From Certhia americana (taxonomy: Eukaryota; Chordata; Aves; Passeriformes; Certhiidae): a stretch of DNA of 64,000 bases. A model generated the notes under the pieces. That model saw only the letters and a list, made by a program, of their open reading frames with translations, searched no databases and had not been told where the DNA came from. The stretch is taken from NCBI GenBank assembly GCA_018697195.1, contig CM031879.1, forward strand, positions 48,190,509 through 48,254,508. The letters are read 5' to 3'. This document shows, one piece after another, positions 25,451 to 37,799 of this stretch (position 1 is the first letter of the stretch; each line of letters opens with the position of its first letter). A program made the position numbers and the translations under genes.

Positions 25451-25899
25451 CCGGACAGCTGGAGAAATCTCCAGAAACAGCCCCTGCCTGCGGCCCAGCC
25501 TTTCTCCTGTAGCCTGGACCAGGGAACCGCGCAGAGTGATTTGGAAACCCCTTGGAGGGGGGGACTTGGGTCTCACTTTTTGCTCAAAACTTGGGCTTCC
25601 CGTTTCTCCTCCTCCTGAAAAAAGGGTGTGAGCGGTGTTGGTACAAGGTCCTCTTTCGTGCCTATGTGTGATTTTTCAAATCCCAAGTTTCACGGTTTGT
25701 TTTATCTTGTAGTCAGGGCACACCTTGTTTTCCACGGTTGTGGCACAGAAACAAAGGAGGCAGCAGCACTGACTTAACATTTGTCCAAATGGGATTTTTA
25801 TTTGCTAACTCTGCCCCATACCCTTTCACACCTCCCTTTGGCTGCCAAAGCAGCTCCTAGCTGGAAAAAAGGATTGATTCCCATGACCACCAAGACTTT

Positions 25900-25948
25900 A
25901 GGAAGCGTGGAGGGCTCTATGACTCCAGGAAGCGTGGAGGGCTCTATG
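25900..25948. repeat. Direct repeat, two 22-bp copies with 27-bp period
   Basis: AGGAAGCGTGGAGGGCTCTA followed by TG occurs at 25900-25921 and again at 25927-25948, an exact tandem duplication with a five-base spacer. No known element is recognised. Confidence 0.85.
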
Positions 25949-26622
25949 CACCCTCTCCCAAAATTTCAGCCCAGTGTACACACTGCTGTGTGCTTAAGGT
26001 CACTGCCTGACTGCGATCAGGCACGTGCCTTGCAGGGCACTTGCTCTGTTCTCCTTCCTTCTCCCCACTCTGTTTCCAGACAGCACAGGCCCTCTCCTTG
26101 CTCATAGCTATGTGCTGGAGACACCAACATGCTGCAGCACACATAAACCTATGCTATGAAATGGGTTTACAGCTATGAAAATATTTATGGTAATCTGCAT
26201 TTCCTATTTTTGTCATGCTGGTTCATTTATCCTGGGAAATCTGCCATCTCCCACCACACTGTTTTCCTGGGCTCCTGTGGGGGGTTTGCCTAGCTCAGCC
26301 ATGCCTGTGCATACAACCCTCCAAAGGTACCAGCAGTGCCAGCCCCATGGACAGCTGCAGCACCTGAGCTCTCCACAGGGATTTCCAGCGAGTTGGACTC
26401 TTCACCTCCTTTATTTCCACCTGTATCTTTGATCTAGACTGGGATTTCTAGATGCTGAGAGAGCAGTGGGCAGAGTCAGTTCTGCCAAGGCAGGGCTGAG
26501 AGAGGTAATCTCCCTTCGGTAAACACAAATTAACACACAGGATATCCCTGTACATTCAGCACAGATTCCTTCCTCCAGCCAGTCATTTTAAACAGTTACT
26601 GTAACCCCTTTTTTCCCTACCA

Positions 26623-26653
26623 TTACTCAGCAAATCCTGGTGACTGAGTCAGC
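26623..26653. promoter_or_regulatory. HMOX1: Pair of Maf/AP-1-type elements upstream of HMOX1
   Basis: TTACTCAGCA (26623-26632) and TGAGTCAGC (26645-26653) each resemble half of a Maf recognition element; the second is an exact half-site. They lie about 3.3 kb upstream of the predicted HMOX1 start. The role is inferred from motif and location. Confidence 0.4.
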
Positions 26654-28537
26654 TTTCTGAGTGCAAACCAGGCAGCAGCATTTTGCTGTGTCACGGTTTG
26701 AGGCAGCCCATTAGCCCCTCTGAGCTGGTTAAAGGCGGTTTTCCCCACGGAAGCCAAGACCAGCTGAGCTGAGCTGAGCTGCTGGGAGCTGCCTGCCAGA
26801 GCCCAGCGTGGAACAGCGCTACCCACAAGGGACTCAGGAGAGCTGACTTTGCATCCCATGACTGCCTGTGTAACTAGATATTTCTGGCCATAAATCTACT
26901 GGCAAAATAGGCTGTTAATGTAAAAAGAGGAGAAAATTCCCCACTTCCCTGTTCCACGTAGAAACACTGACCCCTCAGCTTTCTGTTGTTTTTAACCATT
27001 CATCTCCCATCCTGTGACTAAGCATTTTCTCAGGGGCTGGGATGTGCAGATGGGCTTTTAAGCCCAGCAGGAACTTTTACAATTATCTTGCCTGAGGCTG
27101 CTTTATGCACCTTTGCTAGAAATCCCCTGGGCAGTTTTGCTGGTGTCCTCACAGTGAGTAGCTCTGGTACCACCCAGCTATAGCTCACTGGAAGGGCAGG
27201 AGACAGCAAGGCTTCTGGCAGGCACAGTGGAGAGCAGAGCTCTGATACTTCAGTGATTTTTCAAACAGAATTTCCTCGGGATCTGGATGCAGGCTGGCCT
27301 CTGATTTCCCATGGTCCATTATGCTCTGAGAGCCAGTTTGCTCCTTCCACTAAAAGCACTCACCTCCCTCCCTGTTCATTGCTCTCAAGTGCCAACTTCC
27401 GAAGTTCTCTTTAAGAAAGAGATGGTCCCTCACAAATCCCTGCTGGCACACTGGCTCACTCAGTGTCACTGACCTCCCACCTATCATTAAGCAACAGCAC
27501 AGCAGAAGCAATTCAAGCCCTTTCTGGTGGGGCCAGAAATGCTCCAGGCCAGCAACTGCAAAGATGATGACACCCCACTTTCAGTTCTCCTTCCATCTTG
27601 CTGCAGGGCATTTGGGCCTTTCCAGAGAACTAGGCTTGGTCTCACAGCTGCTCCACGACAGGAAGCCCAAATCAGAGAGAGATCAGGCAGCATAAATCAC
27701 TTATGAGGTGTGGCTTGCTTGTCTGCACCTTTGCAGATCTCCTGGTAGAAGTGAGCTGCATCTCTTGTGACCTGCCCAGGGGAAAGTAAAGCCCCAAGAG
27801 CCAGAGAAGGTACTGCTCCAAGTCCTGGGGCAGTATGGTTATAAGCCAGAAAACCTACCTGGAATGGTAGCAACATGACCAGACACCCTCTCTTTCTTCC
27901 CCCAGTCTCATTCAGACCTACCACAATCCTGGATTAAAGGGAAAAGGACTTTTGGATATATCTTTTATAGGGCCTCCAAGCATACAGCTTCTTGGAAAAA
28001 GGCAGGTGGGCAGGCTGGGGACAAAATCATTGGCTTGAAAGCCCCCAGAAAGTCCTCAGGAAGAACTGTGTGCATTCACAAAATGAACAATAGACACTCA
28101 TAATATAATTCTTATTATCATATAATTCTCATATATTTCCTAGTTCCCTCCACTAGAACTAGAGGTTCAATTTGTGCTCCAGCTTCCCCTGACAGAATAG
28201 GACTCACTGAAAATGACAGAAAACGAGAGCTTTAAAGAGTTATGCCAGAGGAAAACATTCATTTTGGGGGCCATTCCTGTGGCAAACTGGTATCAATGTT
28301 TTCTGGAGGGACTGGCCATGGGACTTTTTGCTCTACATATGGACTCTGCACTCTCAGGAGATGTTTGGAGCTTTGTCACACTTGCTTTGAAGATTCAGAC
28401 ATCCTGATAAATTTATTTTACCTTCCAGAAAAGCAAGCAGGTTGTCTGCAGCAGCATCGGGGTAAGAATGGAACGTGTCAGCTTTTGTCAGTGTGTACTG
28501 TTGCTTTAAAAGACAAAAGCAAGACAGGAAAAGTCTG

Positions 28538-28565
28538 GCTGAGTCAGGATGGAAATGCTGAGTAA
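28538..28565. promoter_or_regulatory. HMOX1: Second stress-element pair, about 1.4 kb upstream of HMOX1
   Basis: GCTGAGTCA at 28538-28546 is an exact match to the ARE/Maf half-site seen in the distal cluster. TGCTGAGTAA follows at 28556-28565, a one-base variant, in the same orientation. The pair is closer to the HMOX1 promoter than the triple cluster. Function is inferred. Confidence 0.5.
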
Positions 28566-28569
28566 TCCT

Positions 28570-29850
28570 TCCTGAACGCTGCATGCCAGATGTCTGCTGG
28601 AATCAAAAGAAGCATGGAAGAAAAGTTTTTCTAGAACAGCTTTTTAACCTACAGCCCCCAACCCTGCTGGGGCTGGTGTGAGTGCAGTGACAGGGAGACA
28701 GGTGAGGGAGGTGCTGGCTTGGGTGGCAGCACCCACAGAGAGGGCTGGCTGCAGAGGGACAGCAGATGCCACAGTCCTTCTCCCTCCACCCAGGCTCTGC
28801 CTCCCCATCACCACCTGCACTGCCATACTCACACCCACAGCAGCAGGGGAAGGGTGGCTCTAAGTGCCCTGCTCTTTTGGGCTGAGCACAAACTCTTTTC
28901 CAAAGTACAGCCAGCCAGGGCATCATCTGTCCCTGCTAGCCCAGGTGGCAAAGAAGAGCCCAACTTCATCTGCTGGCTGCTTCACTGACCATTTTATTTA
29001 AAAAAACAACAACAACAAAAAACCAAAACCCAGCAGAACAACAGCTACTGGCAGAAACACCATGTCCAACTCTTTTCCCAAATCAAAGAAATTATTTGCC
29101 TTTGAAAATCTCTGCAGGCTTCCTCACTTTCCCCCAAGTCTTGTATGATATCTTTTGAGCTACCGCAGCCCTCTGGGTACCTAGGAGATGGAGTGATATT
29201 TTCCTAAATTGCCCCGCACACTGCTGTGGTGACAACAGGAGCTAACTATCAAACAAATCAGATGCCATTGTTTCCATGAGCAAGAGAGCATGGAATGGAT
29301 TTCGCTGTGCATCAGTGCTGGCACACCTGTGTTGGCCCTGTGCAAAGTGACAGGGTTTACTGCTCAGTGCCAAGGGGGAACTGCACAAGGGCAGGTCTGG
29401 CACACCTGCAGCCCAGAGTTTGCACGAGCACAGACATGGGAGATGGGATGTTTATACCCAAGCTGTGCTAGAGCAGATGACAGTCAGTGATGGGTTAGCT
29501 CTCCAGGCAGGGTGCAAGGCACACAGACTGGGGTGTAGGGCGAGGAGGCTGTCCTCTGTGGCCCAGGCTTTAGCACTGTAAATCCACCCTACTCATCCAA
29601 CCCTGCTGTCCCCAGGACAATGAGCACCTCTTGCAGTAGTGCCTGCCACAGGCAAGGCACTGAAAGGGTTACAGAACCAGGCACCTTTAAAAGAGAAGTT
29701 TCTGGACATCCTCTTGTTTTTGCTTAGTTATCAAGATGCATCAGGTGACTTCCTTCTAGCTCCTTGGGGCTGAGCAGGGGGTGACAGCCAGGCTGGGCAG
29801 GGAAGTGCTGCTGTGTTGCAAGAAGTTTGCACTCCACTGAGGTCAGCGGC
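28570..29850. other. HMOX1 upstream flank, no gene seen
   Basis: No exon recognised. It includes an A-rich and AAC-rich stretch around 28996-29030, possibly an old retroposon tail. Short open frames on both strands lack family resemblance. Confidence 0.55.
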
Positions 29851-29858
29851 TCGCTGCT

Positions 29859-29879
29859 CACGTGGGCTGGCAGTATAAA
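29859..29879 (+). promoter_or_regulatory. HMOX1: HMOX1 core promoter: E-box and TATA box
   Basis: A CACGTG E-box at 29859-29864 is followed ten bases on by TATAAA at 29874-29879. The start of transcription should fall near 29905. The human HMOX1 promoter, as I recall it, has the same order: a CACGTG element bound by USF factors just upstream of a TATA-like box. The arrangement is seen; factor binding is inferred. Confidence 0.8.
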
Positions 29880-29996
29880 GCAGGATGTGGGAGTCAGGCT
29901 GCCCAGCTCCGAGCTTCACTGTCCCGGGAGCTGAAAGGAAGCAGGAAAGCAAGAGCAACAGCAGGGAAGCTGAGGAGTGAAACGACGTGGAGAAAC

Positions 29997-32900
29997 ATGG
30001 AAACGTCCCAGTCACACAGCTCCGAAAGGTGAGAGCGGGATGGGAACGAGAGGGAAGCGTTTTGTCAGAGGAGTGTTGTGTTTCTCCCCTTGTTTTTGGG
30101 CATGCCGCTCATGCAGTTCCTGTTCCTGCTCTGCAGGGAAAGGCATGCTGCTGCCTCCACCTCTGGATGGAGTCTGTCAGTCTTCCTTGCTTGGGACAGT
30201 GTTTGGAGAGCTAGTGCTCTCTGGTTCCCATCCACATCTCTCGGGAATGCTCTGCTCCTTTTTCCGCCATCCCTGGCTCCCCCTTTTGTCCTCGAGAGAT
30301 GAGTTTTGTCGGAGGAGAGTGCACTAACACTTGTTTCACTGTCCTTCCCCAGAATGGCCACAGACCTCTCAGAACTGTTGAAGGAAGCTACCAAGGAGGT
30401 GCACGAGCAGGCAGAGAACACACCGTTCATGAGGAATTTCCAAAAGGGGCAGGTGTCACTCCAGGAGTTTAAGGTACTTCATAGCAGCATTGCTCGGGGA
30501 TGGGATTTCCTCACCAGCTACATCAGATGGGCTGTGAGGGGACTAAAGGGATGGGGCCAGTACAGGTAAGGAGGATGGGGACATGATGTATCAGCATCTC
30601 CTATGAAAAACATGACAAACATCAAACTCCTGCACCCTGAGGTCTTATTGGCTCCTCTTGCAGAAGGTGGGGAAGGACTGTGCGTATCCCGATGGGGAGC
30701 CAAACTGAAACAGGAGAAAAAGGATAAAGAGGTTGATGGGACTAATGCTATTGCTTTTCTCTTTCTTCATAAATGCCTGCATTTAATTATTGCCAGTTGT
30801 AGTTCATGGATATAGAACTATGTTCAGATGCTTGAGCAGCTGAAATGTCCCAAAGAGAGGGGATTTCTATATTTACAACACTCTAGGCAGCTGCAGCTAG
30901 AAATAATGGGATGGTGAAAAAGTGAGGATGTGGGATCATTGCTGGCTGAACTTTACATTGTCACTTGAGTTATACCACAGCTGAGATCATGAACAATAAC
31001 TCAAAAGCAGACTGAGTTTGAGCAATCTGTGTCTGCTGCTAACAAGCAGGAGCCTGTTGCTTTTTTCAAGATAAAAGAGAAACATTTCCACATATTAGCC
31101 TAACCTGGCTAGATACAATTCCTGGGATCTGAGCCACACAACAAAGCCATGAGCAAAACCAAACCAAACACCTGAGCCAGAAATTCCTGAGAGGCTATAG
31201 GATGTGACACATGGATTTGCAAATAACAGCTGCCATTTCAACCTGTGGCTTAATTACTTTGTTGTTGAATTGTTCCTTGGCAAAGAAATCCACAGAAGTA
31301 GGAAACAGACTACTTATTTCTGACAGACGTTATTCAGAATACTTAGCCAAGCATAAATTCAATCTCAGGTGCTGACTTTGTGCTGTTAGAAATATGACAT
31401 TGGTTAGGCAGTGAACTTTGAGACAGGCGAGCGTGTAAAAAGACCTTCAGGAATAAAACTTTGTTTCTTAGATGATTTTTACATGCCGTCAGGCGAATGA
31501 GCTGGGACGTGGATTTTAAAAATTAACAAGTTTTTAAAAGCCTTGTTTCTCATTAAACCACTACCTGCCTCTGAAAGCAATCGGTTGAGCTATATTTTTG
31601 CTAAATTTGTAAGGCAATATTCCCATGTTTTGTTTCTTTTCCGGTAAGCTGTTACTGTTTAAAAAACTCTGTTTTTGTTTACTCTCTTGGCAGACCTATA
31701 TATCTGCTACGTGACTCCCCAGACAGTGGATATTTCTTTCCACAACCAGTCACTGCCTGTGTGCTTATCAAAGTCCTATTTGCTGGCACAGTGGGGAAAG
31801 GTTGAAACAGGAACTCTCTCATTGCAGAACTGACTGCTTTGTGAGAAAGTAAACTGCTTTCTCTCCTGTGAGCAGCATAACCCCCACCCCTACCAAACCT
31901 GGCTCACCTCTACTGCAACACCTTCATCTTTTACCATTTGTTGCTCACAGGGGGTCCCAGGGGAAGGAAGGGGTGGCGTAGGTGTAACAGCCTCTGAAAA
32001 CAGAATGCCTGGGGAAGGAAAGAACACAGCTATATTGTCTCAGACCACGTGGAAAAGCTGGCAGATAGAAGCAAGTATCGCATAAGCTGGGAAAAACAAC
32101 AATAACAATGGTTTCGAAATAGAGGGGAGAACACAGCCTCACAGCACTCCTTCACAAAGGCATCTTTCAGAGGCAGGCTGCGCTTCCAGATCCCTTTTAT
32201 CTTGTATCCCTGGAGCAACCGAGGAGGCAACCCCACTTGCGTGGTGCCTCAGTTCCCAGGATGGTGGGATGCTGACAGGATGAATATGTTGAAAAATAAC
32301 CAGGGTGTGTGTCATCATCTCACAAGGCCCCACAAAGGGAAGCCACATTTTGGAGCACTCAAATTTGAACAATGTACCAGAAAGGATACCTTTGGGAATA
32401 CCCTCTCTATTGACTGAGGGAATGGGAATAGACCAGGAATGCTTAAACAGGGCTCCAGTTTACATTACATCAGGCTGCAAGACTTTAACTTGAAGGCAAG
32501 GCAGTGACTTTAAGAGCAAGTAAGACCAATACCTGCTGGAAAAGGCTCACCTGATAGCTGTCTCAAGCAGAAGGGGAAGGCCTAAGCAGTGTCTCCCTGT
32601 ACCTTGCCCTGTTTTCTACATGGGAAATCTGCAACATCACAGATGTTCATGACTCATAGTGGGTGTGCCCACGAGTACCTTTTTTGTTGGTACAATTTGT
32701 CCCACAGACTTCAAAAAGACAAACAGATGCACCTGTAGCTCATCCTCTTTCTTCTCTTTCAGCTGGTTACAGCATCCCTGTACTTTGTCTACTCTGCTCT
32801 GGAGGAAGAGATTGAACGTAACAAGAACAATCCAGTTTATGCCCCTGTGTATTTCCCGGCGGAGCTGCACCGCAAAGCTGCCCTGGAAGAAGACTTGAAG

Positions 32901-35440
32901 TACTTCTATGGCAGAAACTGGAGGGAAGAGATCCCATGTCCTGAGGCCACTCAGAAATATGTTGAGAGGCTCCACTACGTAGGCAAGAATGAGCCAGAGC
33001 TCTTGGTGGCCCATGCCTACACTCGGTACTTGGGAGACTTGTCTGGGGGGCAGGTGCTGAAGAAAATTGCCCAGAAGGCCCTCCAGCTGCCCAGCACTGG
33101 GGAAGGGCTGGCTTTCTTCACCTTTGATGGGGTCTCCAACGCCACCAAGTTCAAGCAGCTCTACCGCTCTCGCATGAATGCTCTTGAGATGGACCTCGCC
33201 ACTAAGAAAAGAGTCATGGAGGAAGCCAAGAAAGCATTCCTGTTAAATATACAGGTGAGTAACAACCAGCTAGCCCTGCCAGCCCACATCCCCTCTCAAA
33301 CAAGAAAATAGCTACAGGGGAAATACAAGGCCAGTATTTCCACTGGGGAGCTTATGAGAAGTTGTGGATTAGGGAGAGCTGGTCAGAGTTGGATGGCCAC
33401 GCTTCTCCAACCTGGGAGCTGAATAAAACAATGGTCTCTGAAAAGCTCTTCCCCCTCCCTCAGTGTTTGAATCCAGTCTCTTCCATGTGCCACTATTCAG
33501 ATATGAATAAGGGTTACTACTGGGAGTGGGGATTACCATCTAGTATCTGTCCTGCCTCTGTGGTGAAGTGCAGGTCCACTCTGCACTCTGACTAGGTGAC
33601 AGATACTTTGCTTTCCTTCCCCTCAGAAGATGGGCAATAGCCTTCTCCTTAGCTGAAAGCTTCAGGGAGAACCTGCAAAGCGAACAAGGAGTTGGAAAGA
33701 CATCCTCTTGACCTCACAGGCAACTTTTGTTCCACGCAAAATGTGCCAGGAGACTTAGACTGAAGCCTCATGTCTTCCTCTAGTTCTAAAGTGCCTGGGG
33801 AAGGGGCAAGTGGTCCAGTGAAAGAACAAGAGGAGGCCATATAATGAGACAATGTTCCTTCTCCTCAGGTGTTTGAGGCACTGCAGGAGCTGGTGTCCAA
33901 GGGCCAGGAGAACGGTCACCCTGTGCAGCCAAAGGCAGAGCCTCTTCGCACAAGGAACATCAACAAATCACATCAGCATGGTAAGACACTTCTAAGGGCG
34001 GGCACTTCACAGTGCTCCTTCCTTTCCTTCTCTCTTCCTCTGTCCTTGTTTGTAAAAGCCATTGGGAAACAAGCATGAGGCACTTGCCCCATCTCTTCTC
34101 CAGCAAGTAGTGCAAAGAGAGGCACTGCTGTGTGCAAAGCTGCTCCTAGTCATGACAGAGCAAGGACAACACACGTGGGCCCTCCAGAAAGTGTGTCAGT
34201 GAGGGAGCTTTACAAAAAGAGACTCCTCTCTCCACCTCTAGGGCTTTAACAAATGTAAAGTTCATTCACCACAGAGAAAACTGACCTTTGAGTTCACAGA
34301 AGCAAAGGCATCAATTTTGGGTGCTGCAGATCAGCTGTGGTGTTGTGATGCTGACAGAAGGTTCTCCTGGACACAGTCCTATCCAGCAGCCTGTCTTTTT
34401 GGACTCTATCTCCCTCGGATCATTTTCCTGCCTTCCAGAAGTATTTACTGAAAACACTGCAGAGAGTGTGCTGGGTTTATAGTCAGCACTGCTCTGGATT
34501 GTGGAATGTAATCAGCTTGTAAATCAGGCTTGTACCTGAGTGAGGAGCAAGCTCAGATGTTCACAGAGCAGAGTGGTTTCCATTATGAGATGCAATTCAA
34601 ATAAAAAACCCCTTATGGCCTACTCCTTCTGAAACTAAAATGGAGATTTGTTTTCAGTGCACACTGGATTGAACCACAGTTTTTCCATGGTTAAGATGAA
34701 AAGCAAATCTTGCCTGAAGCATCTCTAGATTGTGAAGCTTAAAGCAGCTTCTGTGGGAAAGGCATGTAAAATTCTCTGTGAAACTTTGCCATTCCTTTCC
34801 CAGTACAGGCATACAAGTAAGATTTTTAGAAAAACTTGGTGTTGGATGAGGAATCCCATCCTGAAGTTGTACTGCAAAAATTGCTTGGAGTGCTGAAGAC
34901 TGTTCAAGGTCTTTAGATGCCTAACTAATTAAAACAGTGAGGAGACAAAATGCCTTTTAAAATTCCAGCTTCAGTGTTTGTCTGTCTTTTGCACACATCA
35001 GGGGTTGGATGGAGCTGGGCAGTGTACATTAAGCCTGTAAGGAGATAGAGGAGGAGGCTGGCAGAGGGGCTGTGGGTCTTTGTGATTCCCAGGTCAAGTC
35101 TGCTGCATCCCTTCTCCACTGGGAGAGCAGAACCTGCTGCCACTGTTTTCTCCCAGCTGTGCTCCGGGCTTTCTCCTTTTCCCTGCATGACTCCAGCAGG
35201 GTGTGCTCTGGTGCTGGGGAGAGCAAACACCTCACGTTATCAGCCTCTTGCCACAACATCTTCTCACTTGGCTTTATTTGCTTGTTCTCCCTATTTGCTC
35301 TAGGTCCAGCAGCTGGAAGGGAAAGTGAGAGGACAAAGATGAGAAACACAGACACGACACCCACCACATCCCTGGTGCGGTGGATCGTGGCGCTCAGCTT
35401 CCTCGCCATGACAGTCGCCGTGGGCTTATTTGCCATGTGA
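29997..35440 (+). CDS. HMOX1: HMOX1, inducible heme oxygenase 1
   Basis: Heme oxygenase 1 opens heme to biliverdin, carbon monoxide and iron, using electrons from cytochrome P450 reductase at the endoplasmic reticulum. Coding exons: 29997-30028, 30353-30473, 32763-33254, 33869-33980, 35304-35440; total 894 nt, 297 residues, close to the chicken length. The start ATG has a strong context (A at -3, G at +4), and the next in-frame ATG (30354) is residue 12. The proximal heme ligand is His28 in [12 protein letters not shown] (His25 in human). The distal-helix motif GDLSGGQVL lies near residues 142-150. The protein ends in a C-terminal membrane anchor, [20 protein letters not shown], followed by AM. 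No frameshift or missing catalytic residue was seen. Promoter and distal stress elements fit induction by NRF2 and repression by BACH1. Confidence 0.98.
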
Positions 35441-35837
35441 AAAAGCAGGACCTTCACCTTCTCTTTGTGGCTTCCCTCACCCTGAACTAATCCACCTTCC
35501 CCAGTCCTTGTGAGAGAAATTACCCCTGACTGGGTACTGTGATCTTGGTTCTGCCACTAATACTAGGAGACTTTTCTCCCCAGAAATCAAAGAGTGCTGT
35601 AAGGGGGTTCAGGCAAAGTCTCTCCTGTGCTTGGTGTGAGCTCTTCTCAGAGACTAACTTTATCACCAAAAAACTAAGGGTAGAAAAGGCTGAAAACAAT
35701 GGCCAAGAATTGTAGTTGCTTTACAAAGTGCCTACAAAAATCCTACAGGATCAGAAACACAGCTTTGACATCTGTCTTTCCTCAGAAAGATGGAGCTCCT
35801 TGGAGCTCTGTTTGCTCATTTTTTTATACTGCTAGAT

Positions 35838-35843
35838 AATAAA
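35838..35843 (+). terminator. HMOX1: HMOX1 proximal polyadenylation signal (AATAAA)
   Basis: Canonical AATAAA about 400 bases after the stop codon, followed by a T-rich stretch (CACTTTCTCTGT). Either this or the one at 36017 may be used. Confidence 0.6.
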
Positions 35844-36016
35844 TACTGTGATCACTTTCTCTGTAGAGCCACATGGCTCCCATGGGTTACAGACGGTTTT
35901 ATATGGCACTGGTAGGTCTTTGTTATTTCTTTTTCCAATGATTTTTGGTCTTTGAAAAACAAAAAGTTTATGAAGATACAGTGTCATTCTTGTCTGGTTG
36001 TATAATTTATACACAT

Positions 36017-36022
36017 AATAAA
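36017..36022 (+). terminator. HMOX1: HMOX1 distal polyadenylation signal (AATAAA)
   Basis: Canonical AATAAA followed about 20 bases on by the GT-rich stretch GGCCTGGTGTTTCC, a good downstream element. Probably the main HMOX1 3' end. Confidence 0.65.
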
Positions 36023-36049
36023 TTTCAATGTAAAGTCTTCAGGCCTGGT

Positions 36050-37790
36050 GTTTCCTATTATTAAAGCTTTACCTGGGGAGAAAGGAGGGATCTTTCTTCC
36101 TTCTGGTTTTGTGTCTTTTGGAGCTGCTTCCTGCACAGACATGACAATAGACTGAAGTAGGAGCTATGATCAGAGCCAGACTCTGCTCCCACTCACTGCT
36201 AACAATAACCTGTTATAAGCTGGGGCAGGTTCCTTCGGCTCCTACACACTGCTCTGTTTCTAGAAACAGCATGAAGTATTTTTAAGGGGTGGAAGTGGAA
36301 CATAAGAGCTGGTTGCTATTCTATCACAAGCAAAAGGCGATGGGACCCTCCAGCTGGTCGAAACCAGGACAGCTCTCCCTGAACTGCCAGCAAAGGGCTG
36401 CGTTACCAGGCTGCCTTTGCAAGAACTTCAGTGTGAATCAGAACTGCAAGTATGTTTTTACCACCCAAAAATTAAGGGCATCCTAGGTTTTGGTCGAGGC
36501 AGCTGAATGGGAGGCATTGAGCACACAACTACTGCCCTCGCCTGAGTGGCAAACCAATGCACTCACTCCCAGGACTTGGCACACACATGGCATGGCTAAA
36601 GGCACTCCAAACATACAGCACTGCTGCAGCAGCCCATGCACACAGCTTGCTTTCCTTGCCTTTTGCTAGGCGCATCGGGAGGGCTGGCTTTGTGTCCTGC
36701 CTGCTCCAGGAGCTCTCCCAACACAGGAGAGGCTGCAGTTTGGATATGGCACTGCAGGTACTGACAAAACTGCTTGCTATCACCTCAGAGTCCTCTCTTT
36801 CTACCAGAAAGGCTCTGTGATCAACCTGTCTCCATGATTGGCCTGTTCTGGCTGTGACCCTAATCCCAAAGACACGTGTTCCTACTGCTCTGTTTTAATG
36901 ACCAGCATTGAACCTGAGCAAGAGCAAAGAGCAAGAATCAGAAGGCAGGTCCTGCTGAGAATGAGCAGTGGGAAAACAGGACTGTCACCATTCTCAGGCT
37001 TTTTTCTACTCTGCATCCCTACCCTAAGACCCTTTAATAATTCTCTCTTTGGATCCACCTCCCAGAAAAAATAGTTAGTTCTTGAAAAAGATAGTTGGGT
37101 GTTGGAAAAGCAGGGCTATGAGCCTTAATAGCTATTTAAACATAAGAACTTGTTCATTGAGATTTGAATTAAGTTCTACCTATTGAGTCCCTCTAAATGA
37201 CCCCAACTGAACCATTTTTTTGTTCATTCAAACATGCTGAGGTAACTAAGATCCCAAACAGGCAAATGCCCATGAGCTCAGAATCACAAGGCACTACACT
37301 CAGCCCCTCTCCACTGCTCAGAGAGCCTGACTGCCACCCCAAAGTTGGGAAACATGGGTTCAGGATGGAACATACATCACACCCTCCGTGCTCAAGGCAG
37401 GGGACAGGTGGTGCTGTGGGTATCTCACAGACATTGTTGTCACACATTGAAGACTCCAGACTGAGCCTCAAGTGCGCAGGGATGGAGACTAAGGCTTTGT
37501 TTGAACTCGTCTATGAACTTTATGAATAAATCTGGTTTCTCTGTAACAAGGACACCTTCTTTACTCCGCACGGGCTGCAGCTGACGCCGCCCCTGCCAGG
37601 CACTCCCTCCTGACCATGCTCTGCATTTAGGCCGCGCATCACCACGCTTTGGGAGGGCCAAAATGCGCACCCAGCGACCCGCCGGCCTTCCCCCTAAATT
37701 CACTAATAGCCAGGAGGAGGGCATCCCGGCGAACTCGTGTCCTGAGGCCCTGAGGCACTGACGGGCTCCAGCTGCCCCCAGCAGTAATTC
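36050..37790. other. Intergenic DNA between HMOX1 and MCM5
   Basis: No coding exon was recognised. A canonical AATAAA lies at 37525-37530, only about 0.6 kb upstream of the probable MCM5 start, so a + strand transcript may end there (a long HMOX1 3' UTR form or an unannotated RNA). The 110-codon open frame that ends within this AATAAA has no family resemblance. Confidence 0.5.
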
Positions 37791-37799
37791 ATTCACTTC

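Larger units (their letters stand above)
25620..28530. other. Intergenic DNA upstream of HMOX1
   Basis: No coding exon was recognised on either strand. Apart from the separately listed elements it contains a short GAGCT run at 26762-26782 and an AT-rich stretch around 28090-28140. Nothing else could be supported. Confidence 0.6.
35441..36040 (+). other. HMOX1: HMOX1 3' UTR
   Basis: Sequence from the stop codon to two possible polyadenylation signals at 35838-35843 and 36017-36022. The first gives a 3' UTR of about 0.4 kb, the second about 0.6 kb. Both have T- or GT-rich sequence downstream. Confidence 0.7.

Noticed and set aside
24788..25576. 262-codon minus-strand open frame over the HMOX1 distal enhancer
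   Set aside because: Its length is helped by the GC-rich composition; the translation has no recognisable domain and it covers the enhancer motifs. No splice or promoter evidence supports it.
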